Shown in pieces: positions 1-6,008 of a stretch of DNA of 8,070 bases. Below the pieces are notes generated by a model, which did not search any database, was not told the DNA's origin, and saw only the letters and a program-made list of their open reading frames with translations. The DNA is from JBIQLO01 sp044464175 (GTDB taxonomy: Bacteria; Planctomycetota; Phycisphaerae; Tepidisphaerales; Tepidisphaeraceae), in the NCBI GenBank assembly GCA_044464175.1, contig JBIQLO010000183.1:1-8070 (forward strand), in the 5' to 3' direction. Position numbers and translations under genes: made by a program. Numbering within the stretch: position 1 is the stretch's first letter; each line of letters starts with the position of its first letter.

Positions 1-639
1 CGGATCAAGGCCCCCTTTGCCATTGAAAACCGGATGGCATCGGAGCCCAAGCCGGGACAGGTGATTCGCATCGCCCGCAATGCCACCCTGCTGGATGCCC
101 TGGAGGAACTGCCGCGCCAGAGCGACCTGACCTGGTATCCCTGGGGCAAGCGCATCGTCATTCTCCCCAAGGCCGACCAGATTCGCATGCAGTTGAACAA
201 GACCGTGACGGTGCGCTACAACGACCTGGATGTGCAGCAGGTGTTGACCGAACTGAGCGCCCGCGCGGGCGTCCCCTTCAATCTGGAGCCGGGGGCCGTT
301 CAGCGCATTCCCCCCGAATACCGCAACATCCGCCTGATGCTCGACAACGCCTCCATCCGCCAGGCGCTGGAGGCCATCGGCGGCTTCACGGGGCTGGGGT
401 ATGTGGTGAAGGAGGATGGCGTCTATTTCTGGAACCAGTCCCGCCCCAGCACGTCCAGCCGCGGCGGCCATCTCGTCGGGCTGCTCCAGCTTCCGGACAT
501 CGGGGTGGCGGTTCCCATCCGCGACACCGATGTCTCGCCGGAGCTTCGGCAGTACATCGAATCCAAAACGACCGCCGCCATGAAGCAGCTTGAGCAGATG
601 ATGAAGGAGGAGGGGTTCAAGCCCACCACCCGGCCGTGA
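1..639 (+). CDS. STN/secretin-like repeat protein, C-terminal part (5' partial)
   Basis: The frame is already open at base 1 and runs 212 codons to a TGA at 637-639. The first in-frame ATG (34) lies inside continuous coding sequence and is probably not the start. Two similar alpha/beta units are visible: roughly residues 24-64 (ATLLDALEELPRQSDLTW then a strand around RIVILPKAD) and residues 67-145 (TVTVRYNDLDVQQVLTELSA, later LDNASIRQALEAIGG and GVYFWN). The pattern of a strand, then a helix of the type VxxVLxxL, then a short strand is typical of STN (secretin/TonB short N-terminal) domains. The C-terminus is a charged helix rich in K, E and M. In the family such domains sit in the periplasm, in secretins, TonB receptors and anti-sigma regulators. 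No secretin pore domain follows here, so this may be a stand-alone planctomycete-type protein. Specific function unknown. Confidence 0.6.
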   Translation, partial: RIKAPFAIENRMASEPKPGQVIRIARNATLLDALEELPRQSDLTWYPWGKRIVILPKADQIRMQLNKTVTVRYNDLDVQQVLTELSARAGVPFNLEPGAVQRIPPEYRNIRLMLDNASIRQALEAIGGFTGLGYVVKEDGVYFWNQSRPSTSSRGGHLVGLLQLPDIGVAVPIRDTDVSPELRQYIESKTTAAMKQLEQMMKEEGFKPTTRP

Positions 640-664
640 GGGCTCCGGGGGGGGCGCTGCGCGT

Positions 665-704
665 CCGATAATTTCTGTTGTTCGCCGGTCACAACGGCCG
701 ATAA
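665..704 (+). promoter_or_regulatory. Twin CCGATAA motifs upstream of motA (sigma-28-like -10 elements?)
   Basis: The gap between the first gene and motA contains CCGATAA twice, at 665-671 and 698-704, 33 bases apart. The second copy reads GCCGATAA (697-704), identical to the -10 consensus for the flagellar sigma factor FliA (sigma-28). At the usual 11-base spacing the would-be -35 (678-685, TTGTTCGC) matches the TAAAGTTT consensus poorly. Location before a flagellar stator gene fits. Alternatively the pair could be a regulator's direct repeat. A promoter call is inference. Confidence 0.35.
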
Positions 705-767
705 GGGAATCAGACGACGGGCGGCTGCGCGGTTGCGGACCGGCCCGGCGCCTCTGGAGCGACCGGC

Positions 768-1547
768 ATGGACCTGGCCACAATCATCGGACTGTTGCTC
801 GCCTGGAGCGCGGTCCTCTTTTCCATCTACCACGCATCGGAAGGGGCATTCGGCGCCTACATCAAGGGGCCGGAACTGCTGCTGGTCTTCGGCGGCTCGC
901 TGGGCGCGGCGATGCTCTCGATGCCGCTGCACAACATCACCGGCATCATCTCGTATCTGAAAAAGTGGATGCTCAACAAGCACCTCCACATCGAGCATCT
1001 GATCCAGGAGATGGTGCAGTACGCCGAAACCGCCCGCCGCGACGGGGTGCTGGCGCTGGAGACGGTCGCCCGCGAAGCCCCCGATCCGTTCCTGCGCCGG
1101 GGGCTGCAACTGACCATCGACGGCACCGACCCCGAGATCATCGAGCGCATCATGCGCATCGAGATCGACGCCATGCAGGAGCGCCACAAGCACGGCAAGC
1201 ACTTCTTCCACACCATGGCCAAGTTCGGGCCCGGTTTCGGCCTGATGGCCACCCTCATCGCCCAGGTAGCGATGTTCCGCAACCTCGACGGTGACGCCGG
1301 CGCCATCGGCAACGCGCTGGCCATCGCGCTGACCGGCACGCTCTACGGCTGCATGCTTCAGAACCTCCTGGCCGGCCCCATTGCCGAAAAGCTGTCCTTG
1401 CGCAGCCGTGAGGAAGTCTTCGCCAAGGAAATCATTCTCCAGGGCGTCCTGGCCATCCAGGCCGGCAACAATCCCCGCGTCGTCGAGATGCAACTCCTGA
1501 GCTTCCTGAGCACCCGCCAGCAAGGCGCCCTGGCCAAGGCGGCGTAA
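768..1547 (+). CDS. motA: Flagellar motor stator protein MotA
   Basis: 259 residues, a normal length for MotA/PomA, the four-helix inner-membrane subunit that with MotB conducts ions and turns the flagellar rotor. Visible helices: about 4-21 (starts MDLATIIGLLLAWS, a typical MotA/PomA opening), 36-55 (ELLLVFGGSLGAAML), 154-173 and 182-205. The large cytoplasmic loop has the DPFLRRGLQLTIDGTDPE stretch (106-123), whose paired arginines at 110-111 fall where rotor-contacting charges lie in the family. The two functional prolines are kept: P155 in FGPGFG and P204 in GPIAEKL. TM3 reads ATLIA where most homologues have GTLIG. The start is supported by TGGAG (755-759) eight bases before the ATG. motB follows 78 bases downstream in the same direction, so the two form an operon. 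Identification is firm; the ion used (H+ or Na+) cannot be decided here. Confidence 0.93.
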   Translation: MDLATIIGLLLAWSAVLFSIYHASEGAFGAYIKGPELLLVFGGSLGAAMLSMPLHNITGIISYLKKWMLNKHLHIEHLIQEMVQYAETARRDGVLALETVAREAPDPFLRRGLQLTIDGTDPEIIERIMRIEIDAMQERHKHGKHFFHTMAKFGPGFGLMATLIAQVAMFRNLDGDAGAIGNALAIALTGTLYGCMLQNLLAGPIAEKLSLRSREEVFAKEIILQGVLAIQAGNNPRVVEMQLLSFLSTRQQGALAKAA

Positions 1548-1555
1548 AGAGATAT

Positions 1556-1620
1556 TTGTTATTTGTTGTTTGTTATTTGTGTCAAACGGCAAACAACAAT
1601 TAACAAACAATAAATAACAA
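1556..1620. repeat. AT-rich 25-bp imperfect inverted repeat between motA and motB
   Basis: Bases 1556-1580 pair with 1596-1620 around a 15-base centre. Of 25 positions only two fail: 1565/1611 (G-T, allowed in RNA) and 1576/1600 (T-T). The left arm is made only of T, G and A, built from TTGTT and TTATTTG units. The island is sharply AT-rich against its GC-rich surroundings and fills nearly all the 78-base gap between the two genes. No T-run follows the right arm, so it is not a standard intrinsic terminator. It could be a dispersed palindromic element, an mRNA processing or stabilising hairpin, or a regulator of motB translation. A degenerate copy of one arm lies at 8038-8058. Confidence 0.85.
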
Positions 1621-1625
1621 GAACC

Positions 1626-2399
1626 ATGGCTGTCCCCCGCAAACCTCCTGAAGTTGAATGCGAAGAATGTCCCGAGTGGATCTTTACCTTCGCGGACCTG
1701 GTCATGCTCATGATGGGGTTCTTCGTGATCCTCTGGGTGCTCAAGCCGCCGGCCGGCAAGCAGGCCAACACGCCCGAAGGAAAAGTGCAGCAGGACCAGT
1801 GGCTCAATCTGGTCGGGCAGGTGCGCGGCGCATTCGGCTGGGAGCCGGACCCGACCAGCACCGACCCGGTGGACCGATTCGTTCTGAAGCGGCACCTGGC
1901 CGGCCCCGGCGACGGCAGCCGACGCGAACTGGAGCGGCGCGGGCCCCACGGCACCGATCCGGAGGTGACGACGATCCGCCCCGGAAGCCAGGCCGCCATC
2001 GGCGGGCGGCTGCTGTTCAAGCCGGCCGACACCCAGCTCAGCCGCGCCGTCACCGATGCGCTGGACCAGATCGCCTCGGAGATTCGCGGCCACCGCAACA
2101 TCGTTCTGATCAAGGGGCACGCCTCACTGGACGACCTGCCCACCGACGCCACCGCCCAGCAGAAGATGGACCTGTCCATCCAGCGGGCGCAGGGCGTGGC
2201 CCGATACCTGATCGACCATGGGGTGGCCCCGGAGATTCTGCGGATTCAGGGCTGCTCCACGTTTGAGCCGATTGTCCAGCGCCGTTATCAACCGGACGCC
2301 CAGGCGCTCAACCGCCGCGTGGAAGTGGTCGTCACGCCCACCCTCGTGCCCGACCTGCAGGACCCGCCCCCCCCCGCCCCGGAGCTGGAGCGACAATGA
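1626..2399 (+). CDS. motB: Flagellar motor stator protein MotB (OmpA-type peptidoglycan anchor)
   Basis: 257 residues. MotB is the single-span stator subunit that carries the ion-binding aspartate and anchors the complex to peptidoglycan. A short N-terminus with two cysteines (C12, C15) leads into the membrane helix, about 17-39, where TFADLVMLMMGFF holds D24, the counterpart of the essential proton-binding Asp (D32 in E. coli). An OmpA-like domain spans about 127-235: GRLLFKPAD, then LSIQRAQGVARYLIDHGV, and the closing NRRVEVVV (229-236). The usual GHTD signature is GHAS (164-167). The tail after 240 is proline-rich (DPPPPAPE) and encoded across a run of nine C. The ATG at 1626 gives the expected N-terminus. 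No Shine-Dalgarno is seen; the inverted repeat ends five bases upstream, so translation may depend on coupling to motA or on that structure. Confidence 0.92.
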   Translation: MAVPRKPPEVECEECPEWIFTFADLVMLMMGFFVILWVLKPPAGKQANTPEGKVQQDQWLNLVGQVRGAFGWEPDPTSTDPVDRFVLKRHLAGPGDGSRRELERRGPHGTDPEVTTIRPGSQAAIGGRLLFKPADTQLSRAVTDALDQIASEIRGHRNIVLIKGHASLDDLPTDATAQQKMDLSIQRAQGVARYLIDHGVAPEILRIQGCSTFEPIVQRRYQPDAQALNRRVEVVVTPTLVPDLQDPPPPAPELERQ

Positions 2400-2407
2400 A
2401 TCTGTAG

Positions 2408-2426
2408 GCGGCCTCGCCGAGGCCGC
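2408..2426. terminator. GC-rich hairpin between convergent motB and DUF5615-type gene
   Basis: Bases 2408-2415 (GCGGCCTC) pair perfectly with 2419-2426 (GAGGCCGC) around a three-base loop. It begins nine bases after the motB stop and ends ten bases before the stop of the opposing gene, a natural place for a two-way transcript end. There is no T-run on either side, so intrinsic termination is doubtful; it may instead protect 3' ends. Confidence 0.4.
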
Positions 2427-2436
2427 TAAGGTCCGC

Positions 2437-2802
2437 TCACTGTCCCGGCAACTGCCGCACCTTCACGCGCGAGCCGGTGATGGTATAGAGCCGCCCCGGC
2501 GTCAGCCGCTTGTATCGCTCGAACAATCGCTCCAGCGCCTCGGCCTGTTCCGCCTCTGCCCGCGCCGATTGGAAATAGACGATGGACCGGCGGAAGGGAA
2601 ACCCGGCCGCGTAGATGGCCGCGTGAAGCGTCTCATCGGCGCTCAGCACATCCACCTGCGCCCGCTGCAGCGCTTTCAAGTACGCCGGCGCATCGGCCGA
2701 CAGCGGCGGCTCGATGCCGGAGGCCTCCACCACCTCATCCCCCCGCCCCCGCAGCACCTCGGCCGCCGCTTCGCTCACCGGTCCATTCAACATCCATCGC
2801 AT
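2437..2802 (-). CDS. PIN-like protein of DUF5615 type
   Basis: 121 residues when started at the ATG at 2802-2800. The N-terminal half reads MRWMLNGPVSEAAAEVLRGR followed by GDEVVEASG, matching the DUF5615/Mut7-C-like layout (strand, then helix with xLRxRGHxV, then strand). Next comes AYLKALQRAQVDVLSADETL (40-59), where D56 and E57 take the place of the acidic pair in the usual 'lvTxDxDF' motif. The C-terminus, LERLFERYKRLTPGRLYTI (90-108) followed by VKVRQLPG, resembles a subtype I associate with planctomycetes. The first acidic position ('LLDEN' in typical members) is LNG here, so nuclease activity is uncertain. The frame stays open upstream to 2952, but a start there would run into the divergent glcD start, and homology begins at 2802. 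No Shine-Dalgarno is seen. PIN-like proteins are often toxins; no antitoxin partner is adjacent. Confidence 0.6.
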   Translation of the reverse strand: MRWMLNGPVSEAAAEVLRGRGDEVVEASGIEPPLSADAPAYLKALQRAQVDVLSADETLHAAIYAAGFPFRRSIVYFQSARAEAEQAEALERLFERYKRLTPGRLYTITGSRVKVRQLPGQ

Positions 2803-2837
2803 GAACGCGATGGTAGGGAGGGCGGCGGTGAAGACAA

Positions 2838-2900
2838 GGGTTCGGGCTTGAGCCCGTGGAACTGGGGCTACTTCGTCTCCTGAGCCCGGAACCCGGGTTC
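2838..2900. repeat. Nested palindromes in the divergent gap before glcD
   Basis: GGGTTCGGGCTTGA (2838-2851) faces TGAGCCCGGAACCC (2881-2894) as an imperfect inverted repeat with a 29-base centre. Within the left arm a local hairpin forms at 2843-2856 (CGGGC, loop TTGA, GCCCG). Overlapping the right arm, GAACCCGGGTTC (2889-2900) is a perfect 12-base palindrome. They lie between the divergent DUF5615-type gene (start 2802) and glcD (start 2945), where operators would be expected, but no regulator family can be named. Confidence 0.55.
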
Positions 2901-2909
2901 GCTGGCGAA

Positions 2910-2938
2910 TTGCCCCTCGCGTTTCCCCCCGATACATT
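2910..2938 (+). promoter_or_regulatory. Possible glcD promoter giving a leaderless transcript
   Basis: TTGCCC (2910-2915) and TACATT (2933-2938) are 17 bases apart; each matches four of six sigma-70 consensus positions. The -10 ends six bases before the glcD ATG at 2945, so transcription would begin at or next to the start codon. There is no strong Shine-Dalgarno upstream of the ATG, which agrees with a leaderless mRNA. The match is weak. Confidence 0.25.
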
Positions 2939-2944
2939 GGGGGC

Positions 2945-4366
2945 ATGTCCATTGAGCAGTTCCTGGCCGAGTTGGGAAGGGTGCTCTCGCCCGATCAGAT
3001 CATCGTCGATCCGGTGGAACTGTCCGTCTATGAATGCGACGGCTTCACCATCGCCCGCGCGCGCCCGGCGGCGGTGCTGTTCCCGGCCGACACGCGGCAG
3101 GTTTCGGAGGTGATGAAAATCCTCTCGTCCATGGGCGCCCCCATCGTGCCGCGCGGCAGCGGCACGGGGCTGGCCGGCGGATGCGTCGGCTTTCAAAACG
3201 GCGTGGTCGTCTCCACTGCCCGCATGACGCGAATTCTCTCCATCGACCTGCCCAATCGCGTGGCGCATGTGGAGGCGGGCGTGCGCAACACGATTCTCTC
3301 CGAGGCCGTGGCCGCCCTGCCCGGCGGAAGCGCCTACCACTTCGCCCCCGACCCCTCCAGCCAGCGGGCCAGCACCATCGGCGGCAACGCCGCCACGAAC
3401 GCCGGCGGCGTGCATACGCTCAAGGACTTCGTCACCTCCAACCACATTCTGGGGCTTGAACTGGTTCTGCCCGATGGCGAGGTGCTTGAGTTAGGCGCGA
3501 AAAACGGCTGCCAGGACATCCACGGCTTTGACCTGCCCGCCCTGGTCTGCGGCTCCGAAGGGACAATGGGGATCATCACCAAACTCTGGGTGCGCCTGGT
3601 TCCCAAGGCCACCAGCTTCCGCACGGGCGTGGCCCTGTTCACCGCCTCGACCGACGCCTGCGACGTCGTCTCGGAAGTGATCGCCGCCGGCATGCTTCCG
3701 GCCGCTATGGAGATGATGGACGGCGTCATGGTCCGCGTGGTGGACGACGCCTATGGCTTCGGCTTCCCCCCCGAAGCGCAGGCGCTGCTGCTGTTCGAGC
3801 TCGACGGCATCGACGAACTGCTCGAGGGGCAGATGCAGCGCATTGAGGAAATCTGCAACCGCCATCACCCGATCAGCTTCGAAAGCTCGGCCGATCCCGA
3901 CCGCCGGGCCAAAATCTGGAAGGCCCGCAAAGGGGTCTTCGGCGCCATCGGGCGCATCAGCCACAGCTACTGCACGCAGGATGCCTGCGTCCCGCGCAGC
4001 CGGCTGGGTGAAGTCCTCAAGCACATCGGCCAGATCGGCCGGCAATTCGGCCTGACCATCCCCAGCGCCTTCCACGCCGGGGATGGCAACATCCACCCGA
4101 TCTTCCTCTACGATGACGCCGACCCCGCCCAGACGCGCAACACCATGCTGGCGGCCGAAAAAGTCCTCCAATACTGCATCGACATCGGCGGCACCCTCAC
4201 CGGTGAACACGGCGTCGGCGTCGAAAAGCTCCACCTCATGCCCTACCTCTTCGATGAGGCCACCATGCGCCAATTCCAGCGCGTCAAGGAGGCCTTCGAC
4301 CCCGAAGAACGCATCAATGCCGGCAAGCTCCTGCCCAGCGAAAAGATTCAGGTCCACATGGTGTAG
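2945..4366 (+). CDS. glcD: FAD-linked 2-hydroxyacid oxidase, GlcD (glycolate oxidase subunit) type
   Basis: 473 residues, usual for GlcD/D-lactate dehydrogenase flavoproteins, which oxidise glycolate, D-lactate or related 2-hydroxyacids to 2-oxoacids at the membrane or in the cytoplasm. An FAD-binding PCMH domain covers about 38-218, with the pyrophosphate loop PRGSGTGLAGG (69-79) and the flavin-contact stretch APDPSSQRASTIGGNAATNA (134-153). The FAD-oxidase C domain covers about 220-464, with HAGDGNIHP (377-385, histidines of the metal/substrate site) and TGEHGVG (419-425). All signature residues are present and the frame is intact. GlcE and the iron-sulfur GlcF, its usual partners, are not in the window and the downstream gene is convergent. 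So the protein either acts alone, like many homologues fed by other electron acceptors, or pairs with subunits encoded elsewhere. The exact substrate cannot be read from sequence. Confidence 0.9.
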   Translation: MSIEQFLAELGRVLSPDQIIVDPVELSVYECDGFTIARARPAAVLFPADTRQVSEVMKILSSMGAPIVPRGSGTGLAGGCVGFQNGVVVSTARMTRILSIDLPNRVAHVEAGVRNTILSEAVAALPGGSAYHFAPDPSSQRASTIGGNAATNAGGVHTLKDFVTSNHILGLELVLPDGEVLELGAKNGCQDIHGFDLPALVCGSEGTMGIITKLWVRLVPKATSFRTGVALFTASTDACDVVSEVIAAGMLPAAMEMMDGVMVRVVDDAYGFGFPPEAQALLLFELDGIDELLEGQMQRIEEICNRHHPISFESSADPDRRAKIWKARKGVFGAIGRISHSYCTQDACVPRSRLGEVLKHIGQIGRQFGLTIPSAFHAGDGNIHPIFLYDDADPAQTRNTMLAAEKVLQYCIDIGGTLTGEHGVGVEKLHLMPYLFDEATMRQFQRVKEAFDPEERINAGKLLPSEKIQVHMV

Positions 4367-4371
4367 GTTCC

Positions 4372-4383
4372 CCGCAGAGACAC
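4372..4383. repeat. CCGCAGAGACAC repeat, copy 1
   Basis: The 12-mer CCGCAGAGACAC lies six bases after the glcD stop and recurs exactly at 6009-6020. Purine-rich 'CGCAGAG(A/G)C' strings are a familiar scattered intergenic motif in environmental bacterial genomes. This copy is flanked by a near-direct repeat, ATGGTGTAGGTT (4358-4369) and ATGGGGTAGGTT (4404-4415). Confidence 0.5.
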
Positions 4384-4418
4384 GGCGAATGAAGGGCAAC
4401 GTGATGGGGTAGGTTTTT

Positions 4419-4647
4419 TCAAAGTCCGGCGCCATCCCCTCCGCCGGTCCGGATCGCGCGGGCCTTGTAATTCCGCCACAGAAAACGCGTATCCGGCCGG
4501 ATTCGCACGTAGCGTGTGCCACGTCTGTTCCTGCATAGGCCCCATCGCCTCCAGCCGCTGCTGGGGGCTTTCGGCCGCCGCCCGCTTGCGGCGCAACTGG
4601 TCGCGAAGGGCAATCCGGCGGCTTAACTCATCCATGTCCTCCCGCAT
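4419..4647 (-). pseudogene. Small conserved hypothetical protein, broken by a one-base frameshift
   Basis: Reading from the ATG at 4647, the protein opens MREDMDELSRRIALRDQLRR and continues to ANPAGYAF. In that frame the text then turns arbitrary and runs on into the end of glcD. Dropping one T from the TTTT in coding sense (AAAA at 4482-4485 on the plus strand) joins NPAGYAF to LWRNYKARAI and a stop at 4419, giving a 75-residue product. The joined 'NPxGYxxFxxRNYKxRA' ending resembles small uncharacterised planctomycete-type proteins; the function of that family is unknown to me. The span is 229 bases, one more than a multiple of three. GGGAGG lies just before a second ATG (4635), which could be the true start though the spacing is short. 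The gene begins 25 bases after pyrC and is probably co-transcribed with it. A sequencing error, a genuine mutation and +1 programmed shifting are all possible. Confidence 0.6.
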
Positions 4648-4672
4648 ATCCCAATTTCCCAGGACCGGTGAA

Positions 4673-5944
4673 TTACAACGCCCACTTCACCTCGCCCCCC
4701 ACAATCGTGCAAACCGCCCGCCCGGTGACCTGCTCCCCGTCAAACGGGCAGTTGCGGCTCTTGCTCTTGAACGCCTCGGCGTCGATGGTCCATTGCAGCT
4801 TCGGGTCAATGATCGTGAGGTCCGCATCCGCCCCCAGCCGCAGCGTTCCCTTGGCCAGCCCCACGATTTCGGCCGGTTTGGTGCTCATCAGTTCGATCAG
4901 GCGCATCCACGGAATGTGCCCCGGCGTCACCAGCGCCTGGACATACAGCGGCAGCGCGCATTCCAGCCCCAGGATGCCGAAGGGGGCATAGGGAAATTCC
5001 AACTCCTTCTCCTCAGCCAGATGCGGCGCATGGTCGGTCGCCAGGCAGTCGATCGTCCCATCCCGCACCCCCTCAATGCACGCCTTCACATCCGCGGCAG
5101 TCCGCAGCGGCGGATTCATCTTGTAATTGGTGTCAAACGTCCGGCAGCATTCATCCGTCAGGAGCAGATGGTGCGGCGCAACCTCCGCCGTCACGCGTTC
5201 GCCGTTCTTCTTGGCTTGGCGGATCAGGTCCACGCTTCCCGCCGAGGAGATGTGCTGCACGTGATACCGACACCCGATGGTGCGGTTGAGCAGCAGGTCC
5301 CGCGCGATCATCAGTTGTTCCGACTCGGCCGGCAATCCCCCCAGCCCCAGCGCCGTGGAGACCAATCCCGCGTTCATGCACCCGCCGGAGAGCGTCGGCT
5401 CCTCGCAGTGCTGCATGATCACCGCATCGATCATTTTGGCATACTGCAGCGCCTTGCGCATCATGGCCGCATCCGCCACCCCCACCCCGTCATCGCTGAA
5501 GGCGATCGCCCCGCGCTCCTTCATCAGGGCCATTTCGGCCAATTCCTTCCCCGCCCGTTCGCGGGTGATCGCGCCGATCGGATGCACCTGCGCCAAATTC
5601 ACCCGCTGCCCCTCGCGCAGCACGAATTCGATCTGCCCCTCATTGTCCAGCGCCGGCTTGGTGTTGGGCATGCAGCAGACGGTGGTGAACCCGCCGGCCA
5701 CGGCCGCCGCGCTGCCCGAGGCGATCGTCTCCTCCTCCTCATCCCCCGGCTCGCGAAAATGCACATGAATGTCGATCAGACCCGGCGTGACGTAGTTTCC
5801 CGCCGCGTCAATCACGCGGTCGGCCGAGCCAAGATTGGTCCCGACGGCCGCGATCTTGCCGTCGCGGAGGAGAATGTCCTTCCGCTGCTCAAAGGCCTGG
5901 GAAGGATCAAGAAGGATTCCGTTTTTAATCAAAAGCGTGGGCAT
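4673..5944 (-). CDS. pyrC: Dihydroorotase, class I
   Basis: 423 residues, typical of class I dihydroorotases, the zinc enzymes that close N-carbamoyl-aspartate to dihydroorotate in de novo pyrimidine synthesis (cytoplasm). An N-terminal beta-sandwich strand set (1-50) precedes the TIM barrel. Metal ligands and signatures visible: DIHVHFREPG (58-67; H60 and H62), MPNTKP (92-97), FSDDG with D151, QHCEE with H179, HIS with H231, NPPLR (277-281, substrate loop) and ATDHAPH (302-308; D304 catalytic). The C-terminus GADADLTIIDP (371-381) and the final GGEVKW rejoin the sandwich. All key residues are present, so it should be active rather than a PyrC' pseudo-subunit. No aspartate transcarbamoylase gene is adjacent. 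No clear Shine-Dalgarno precedes the ATG; a hairpin sits 14 bases upstream. The frameshifted small gene follows. Confidence 0.93.
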   Translation of the reverse strand: MPTLLIKNGILLDPSQAFEQRKDILLRDGKIAAVGTNLGSADRVIDAAGNYVTPGLIDIHVHFREPGDEEEETIASGSAAAVAGGFTTVCCMPNTKPALDNEGQIEFVLREGQRVNLAQVHPIGAITRERAGKELAEMALMKERGAIAFSDDGVGVADAAMMRKALQYAKMIDAVIMQHCEEPTLSGGCMNAGLVSTALGLGGLPAESEQLMIARDLLLNRTIGCRYHVQHISSAGSVDLIRQAKKNGERVTAEVAPHHLLLTDECCRTFDTNYKMNPPLRTAADVKACIEGVRDGTIDCLATDHAPHLAEEKELEFPYAPFGILGLECALPLYVQALVTPGHIPWMRLIELMSTKPAEIVGLAKGTLRLGADADLTIIDPKLQWTIDAEAFKSKSRNCPFDGEQVTGRAVCTIVGGEVKWAL

Positions 5945-5958
5945 GGATCAGTCGTATG

Positions 5959-5974
5959 GGCGGCTTGAGCCGCC
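5959..5974 (-). promoter_or_regulatory. Hairpin in the pyrC leader
   Basis: GGCGGC (5959-5964) and GCCGCC (5969-5974) form a six-pair stem, closing with a further T-A pair, around the loop bases TTGA (plus-strand reading). In the pyrC transcript it lies 14 bases before the start codon, close enough to affect ribosome access. The core GGCTTGAGCC is also at 2845-2854. It is not followed by a T-run, so it is not an intrinsic terminator. Confidence 0.4.
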
Positions 5975-6008
5975 GTTTGGTTAGAAGGCCGCATTTCAAC
6001 AAGATTGA

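Noticed and set aside
423..2120. 565-codon open frame on the minus strand
   Set aside because: It is antisense to the first gene, motA and motB, crosses the inverted repeat, and has a composition typical of high-GC antisense frames. The plus-strand genes have clear family motifs.
2803..2952. 50-residue N-terminal extension of the DUF5615-type protein
   Set aside because: It would run through the palindromes and overlap the divergent glcD start; recognisable family sequence begins only at 2802.
4514..5968. 484-codon open frame on the plus strand
   Set aside because: Antisense to the whole of pyrC; rich in H, R, P and Q with no recognisable domain.
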